From Akkermansiaceae bacterium (GTDB taxonomy: Bacteria; Verrucomicrobiota; Verrucomicrobiia; Verrucomicrobiales; Akkermansiaceae): a stretch of 8,865 bases of DNA. The notes under the pieces were generated by a model that was not told the origin of the DNA, ran no database searches, and saw only the letters and a list, made by a program, of their open reading frames with translations. Positions 6,040 to 8,865 of the stretch are shown piece by piece. Position 1 is the stretch's first letter; every line of letters starts with the position of its first letter. Location of the stretch: assembly GCA_023301335.1 (NCBI GenBank), contig JALZVA010000032.1, positions 1-8,865 on the forward strand. Reading direction: 5' to 3'. Position numbers and translations under genes: made by a program.

Positions 6040-7965
6040 TTAGGCTTCGTAGTAAGTATAGCCGCTTAGCCCCTCACGGAAAGCATGCATCATCTCTTTT
6101 CTCTCAGAAGCGGTAATATTCCCCTTCCTTACTGCAGATTCTGCAAAATTACGAAAGCGTTTTTCTAAATCCTTTGGATCATACTCTACATATGAAAGCA
6201 CATCTGCCACCGAATCCCCTTCCACCTCATTCGTAAAAACAAGTTCCCCGTCCTCTAGTGAAACAGAAACCACATGGGTATCCCCTAATAAGTTATGCAG
6301 ATCACCTAAGGTTTCCTGATAGGCACCCACCAAAAAAGCGCCAATATTATACTCTTCTCCCAGTTTCTTCTCATGCACGGGTAAATACGGTTGCGTGCCT
6401 TCTGCATCAATAAAACGATCAATCTTTCCATCACAATCACAGGTTATATCCGCAAGGATGGCACGCCGAGTGGGCTCTTCGTCAAGTTTATGCAGGGGCA
6501 TCGTCGGGAAAATCTGATCGATCGCCCAGGCGTCAGGAAGAGACTGAAATACAGAAAAATTAGCGTGATAGAAATCAATCAGGTTGGATTCTAAATTTTG
6601 TAAATCTTCGGGAACTCGATCTAACTTTCGGCATTCGATCGCTATCTGTGTGCATACATACCAGTATGCCTTCTCGGCAAGAGAACGCTCTCGTAAACTG
6701 ATCACTCCATGACGAAATAATGCTCTCGTTTGATCTCTGTAAAAGATCGCATCATTAAAGCATTCTTGAAGAGTCTTTGCCTCAATTAACTCCTGAACTT
6801 CCCAAAGATTATGAAGCATTTCATGTGCATCAGCCGGAGGGGCTTCTGGCTGTTCGTTATTTTCAAAATAAGTCACATCCAAAATATTAAACACTAAGAC
6901 CGAATAATATGCGACAATGGCTCTCCCCGACTCCGTCACGATATCGGGATGTGGCACCTCTGCGAGCTCACACTGCTGCTGCACAATCTCTACTAGATCC
7001 CTAGCATATTCCTGAAGAGAATAGTTACACGAGGAAGCCACATTTTGCTGCCCGCCTCCGTAATCCACAGCAAGCCCTCCCCCCATATCTAACACCCCCA
7101 TCGGAGCTCCTTCCTGAACAAGGCTTACATACACCCTAACAGCCTCTGTAGCGGCCTCTCTGATTGTTCGAATATTCGGTAGCTGTGAACCTTGGTGATA
7201 ATGTAAGCATGTGAGACAATCCAGATAGTCTTCTTTTTTTAATAAATCTACTACATCTATCAACTGAGAGGAGTTCAGGCCGAACACTGATCTATCTCCC
7301 CCTGATTCCGCCCAATGGCCCTCAGATTTCGTAGAAAGTCTGAATCTAACACCTAAAGTAGGACGAATGCCTAAAGCTTTTGCACGGGCAATCACAGCGG
7401 GTAATTCTCCAGGCATCTCAATGATAATCACTACCCTAAGCCCCATTTTTTTCGCTCGGAGGGCAAGGTCTATAAATTCGTCATCCTTATAGCCATTACA
7501 CACGATGAACGCTTCCCTGTCGTGCATGTAAGCAAGGGCCGCAATCAGCTCTGGCTTTGATCCAGCCTCTAGGCCGTAATGGTAGTTTCTACCAAACTCT
7601 GTAACCTCTTCAATCACCTGTTGCTGCTGGTTCACCTTAATCGGGTAAACCCCACGGTAGCAACCTCGGTATCCTGTCGCTTCAATAGCAGCCTGAAACA
7701 CACTGTGAAGCTTTTCAATTCGATTCCCTAACAAATCACGAAACCTTAATAACAAGGGTAGATCCCGGCCTCTCTGTTTACTCTCCTGAATGATTCTATG
7801 TAAGGAAACCGGGGTAAGTTTATCTCCATCATTTAAGTTCACCACTACTTCTCCCTGTTCATTAATATCATAATAACCATTCCCCCAGCGGTTAATCCCA
7901 TAGAGATTACGAGCCTGCTCAATATCCCAGTCGTTTTGGGATATTCTATTTTCAACCTTACTCAT
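6040..7965 (-). CDS. speA: Biosynthetic arginine decarboxylase
   Basis: A 641-residue PLP-dependent enzyme of fold type III that converts arginine to agmatine, the first step of putrescine and spermidine synthesis. Length and layout match E. coli SpeA. Seen: the PLP lysine K110 in YPIKVNQ, the HYHQGSQ loop (255-261), the phosphate-binding MGGG (294-297), ESGRAIVAYYS (345-355), and the catalytic cysteine C509 in ITCDCDGKID, contributed across the dimer. The PLP barrel covers about 75-370, and the remaining parts form the SpeA-specific insert and C-terminal beta domain. No agmatinase, agmatine deiminase or carbamoylputrescine amidase gene is in the window, so the rest of the pathway is elsewhere. 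It is the first gene of the speA-tlyA-EF-hand run. A weak AAGAG precedes the ATG by 3 nt. A 9-bp inverted repeat lies within codons 7-15. Confidence 0.97.
   Translation of the reverse strand: MSKVENRISQNDWDIEQARNLYGINRWGNGYYDINEQGEVVVNLNDGDKLTPVSLHRIIQESKQRGRDLPLLLRFRDLLGNRIEKLHSVFQAAIEATGYRGCYRGVYPIKVNQQQQVIEEVTEFGRNYHYGLEAGSKPELIAALAYMHDREAFIVCNGYKDDEFIDLALRAKKMGLRVVIIIEMPGELPAVIARAKALGIRPTLGVRFRLSTKSEGHWAESGGDRSVFGLNSSQLIDVVDLLKKEDYLDCLTCLHYHQGSQLPNIRTIREAATEAVRVYVSLVQEGAPMGVLDMGGGLAVDYGGGQQNVASSCNYSLQEYARDLVEIVQQQCELAEVPHPDIVTESGRAIVAYYSVLVFNILDVTYFENNEQPEAPPADAHEMLHNLWEVQELIEAKTLQECFNDAIFYRDQTRALFRHGVISLRERSLAEKAYWYVCTQIAIECRKLDRVPEDLQNLESNLIDFYHANFSVFQSLPDAWAIDQIFPTMPLHKLDEEPTRRAILADITCDCDGKIDRFIDAEGTQPYLPVHEKKLGEEYNIGAFLVGAYQETLGDLHNLLGDTHVVSVSLEDGELVFTNEVEGDSVADVLSYVEYDPKDLEKRFRNFAESAVRKGNITASERKEMMHAFREGLSGYTYYEA
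7921..7945 (-). promoter_or_regulatory. 9-bp inverted repeat just inside speA
   Basis: AATATCCCA (7921-7929) and TGGGATATT (7937-7945) are perfect complements with a 7-nt spacer. In the speA mRNA the hairpin would begin about 20 nt after the start codon, close to the ribosome footprint edge. It lies in coding sequence, so it may be chance. Confidence 0.35.
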
Positions 7966-8001
7966 GTCTCTTATTTCGCGTATAACAGGCTAAATTTCGA
8001 G

Positions 8002-8036
8002 CTTTTTATGCCATGTCGCATAATTTTCATAAAAAG
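8002..8036 (-). promoter_or_regulatory. 9-bp inverted repeat in the speA leader
   Basis: CTTTTTATG (8002-8010) and CATAAAAAG (8028-8036) are perfect complements with a 17-nt spacer. An alternative smaller stem, TATGC (8007-8011) with GCATA (8018-8022), uses part of the same sequence, so the two would exclude each other. On the speA transcript the structure lies about 37 nt before the start codon, and its 5' arm contains the ATG of the 19-codon mini-ORF. The stem is mostly A-T. Confidence 0.4.
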
Positions 8037-8132
8037 AGACTATTCCTAGTTTAATCTAACTGCACACCACTATTTTTCAGTTTTTTTCTCATCTTAAAAA
8101 AATGCACAACTAATTATAATAGAGAACATACA

Positions 8133-8160
8133 ACTATAAATATTCACATTATTTTAACAA
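8133..8160 (-). promoter_or_regulatory. Weak candidate promoter for the speA operon
   Basis: Reading on the - strand, TTGTTA (8160-8155, four of six to the -35 consensus) is followed after 16 nt by TATAGT (8138-8133, five of six to the -10 consensus). Transcription would begin near 8126 and give a leader of about 160 nt. Such matches are frequent by chance in DNA this rich in A and T. Confidence 0.25.
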
Positions 8161-8324
8161 AAAATGAATTTTTAGGTAAAATAATGCTCTCATATCTATC
8201 AGAAAATGCTATAACACTATTTGCAATAGAGAGCATAAGCAAGTTAGACAATTAGGTAATTCAAAATTCCTACCTTAATCTTTACGGTTATATAGGTTAA
8301 TTTTTTAGTTTTGATTGTTTAACA

Positions 8325-8366
8325 CCCTGAGGTCGTTATTTTATTTTTTTTATAGCGGCCTCAGGG
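8325..8366 (+). other. Strong isolated hairpin with T-rich loop
   Basis: The arms 8325-8339 (starting CCCTGAGGTCG) and 8352-8366 (ending CGGCCTCAGGG) form 15 consecutive pairs around a 12-nt T-rich loop. Two of the pairs are G-T, which hold as G-U in a + strand RNA but become A-C mismatches in a - strand RNA, so the structure is better as + strand RNA. Neither side carries a clear run of T after the stem, so a standard terminator is not a good fit. No gene reads into it from the left on the + strand. Confidence 0.6.
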
Positions 8367-8496
8367 ACCTACTCTTTAATTACAACCTTTCTGAATACTA
8401 CCAGCAGGCATAATCTTTCTTTTATTTTGTAAGCTCTTGGTGCTTAAAATTAAAAATCATTTTAGTGAGTAACTAAGTCTCCTCTGGAGTCTAGAA

Positions 8497-8536
8497 AATA
8501 AAAGGGGCAATGTTTTTCAACATCACCCCTTTTATT
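8497..8536 (-). terminator. Rho-independent terminator of the TonB receptor gene
   Basis: Arms 8497-8507 (ending AAAAGGGG) and 8526-8536 (beginning CCCCTTTT) pair over 11 bp. A 2x2 internal loop (CA/CA) separates them from an inner 5-bp stem, ATGTT/AACAT, with a 4-nt loop. On the - strand the stem ends in TTTTATTTTC, the expected U-rich tail. It starts 27 nt after the receptor's stop codon. Confidence 0.85.
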
Positions 8537-8563
8537 ACAATACCTTAGTTAATACACAATATT

Positions 8564-8865
8564 TTAGAAACTATACTTAACGCCAAACGTAGCGTTAATA
8601 GGTGCTCCCACAGTGATATTATTATTTGTATGAGCGTTAGGGAAATAGTCTCTATCAAAGAGGTTTTCAATATTGACTTGCACCTGAAGGGCGTCTGACA
8701 CCTGATATGCAGCTGAAGCATCTATTCTTACAAAACTTGGCAGTTCAACTTCATTATCATCATTCGCAAATGAAGCATCCTGATAAGTAAGACCTAGTCC
8801 AAGGCTGAGCTTTTCATTCACAGCATATTGATTCCAAATAGAGAACGTATGCTCAGGAAGCTCCC
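8564..8865 (-). CDS. TonB-dependent (siderophore-type) outer-membrane receptor, C-terminal end only
   Basis: The frame is open to the right edge, so only the last 100 residues are seen. They hold the final strands of a 22-strand TonB-dependent barrel: LPEHTFSIWNQY, then LSLGLGLTYQDASFA, LPSFVRIDASAAYQ, LQVQVNIENLFDRDYF and the end NNITVGAPINATFGVKYSF. The NIENLFDRDYF block and the PNAHTNNNITVGAP loop are typical of ferric-siderophore receptors of the FhuE/FecA-like group. The last residue is phenylalanine preceded by an aromatic pattern, the usual signal for barrel insertion by BAM. A GTG at 8821 is internal, not the start. The substrate cannot be named from this fragment. A terminator follows. 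Confidence 0.9.
   Translation of the reverse strand, partial: ELPEHTFSIWNQYAVNEKLSLGLGLTYQDASFANDDNEVELPSFVRIDASAAYQVSDALQVQVNIENLFDRDYFPNAHTNNNITVGAPINATFGVKYSF

Larger units (their letters stand above)
7966..8496. other. AT-rich non-coding region upstream of speA
   Basis: About 530 nt between the speA start and the terminator of the TonB receptor gene. It has no convincing protein gene on either strand, no tRNA and no coding-like base pattern, and by eye it is clearly richer in A and T than its neighbours. It holds the presumed speA promoter and leader, a 19-codon mini-ORF directly before speA, a 9-bp inverted repeat, repeated GAGARCAT boxes and an isolated strong hairpin, each listed separately. 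I see nothing else of note between 8370 and 8496. Confidence 0.7.

Noticed and set aside
8051..8092. 13-codon - strand frame (MRKKLKNSGVQLD) in the speA leader
   Set aside because: Very short, no ribosome site, far from speA; less convincing than the 19-codon frame next to speA.
8564..8821. Complete 85-residue gene starting at the GTG at 8821
   Set aside because: The frame stays open to the window edge and the extra residues continue the TonB receptor barrel, so the GTG is internal.
1..8865. CRISPR array, transposon, prophage or defence system
   Set aside because: No regularly spaced repeats, transposase, integrase or defence-family motifs were seen on either strand; the periodic DNA at 1273-1380 is coding.

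Overview
The window looks like ordinary chromosomal housekeeping DNA from a Gram-negative bacterium. My best guess is Verrucomicrobiota, or a relative in the Planctomycetes-Verrucomicrobia group. Three things point there: a secreted DUF1080 (3-keto-disaccharide hydrolase-like) protein, a TonB-dependent outer-membrane receptor, and gene starts on the + strand that mostly lack Shine-Dalgarno sequences. This placement is inference; no rRNA or other marker gene is present.

Left half, + strand. The window opens inside a type IA topoisomerase, most like topoisomerase III (TopB). Only its C-terminal part is present: a zinc ribbon, two copies of the TopB C-terminal module and a lysine-rich tail with strict four-residue spacing. 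A 13-bp hairpin separates it from der (EngA), the double GTPase of 50S ribosome assembly. After a 120-nt gap with a candidate promoter come an OppD/DppD-type peptide-transporter ATPase without its permease partners and, 18 nt later, the DUF1080 protein.

Right half, - strand. speA (biosynthetic arginine decarboxylase), tlyA (S4-FtsJ type rRNA 2'-O-methyltransferase) and a small membrane-anchored EF-hand protein are packed with gaps of 11 and 6 nt, so they very likely form one operon that converges on the DUF1080 gene. Upstream of speA lie about 600 nt of AT-rich DNA without a convincing gene. It holds inverted repeats, a 19-codon mini-ORF directly before speA, a strong isolated hairpin, and the terminator of the next gene. 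That gene is the 3' end of a TonB-dependent siderophore-type receptor, cut by the window edge.

The genes do not form one pathway. They touch DNA topology, ribosome assembly and rRNA modification, polyamine synthesis, peptide uptake, carbohydrate breakdown and iron uptake. I see no CRISPR array, transposase, tRNA, rRNA or recognisable defence system. The items most worth a second look are the KK-repeat tail on TopB, the EF-hand gene attached to speA-tlyA, the structured speA leader and the isolated hairpin at 8325-8366.
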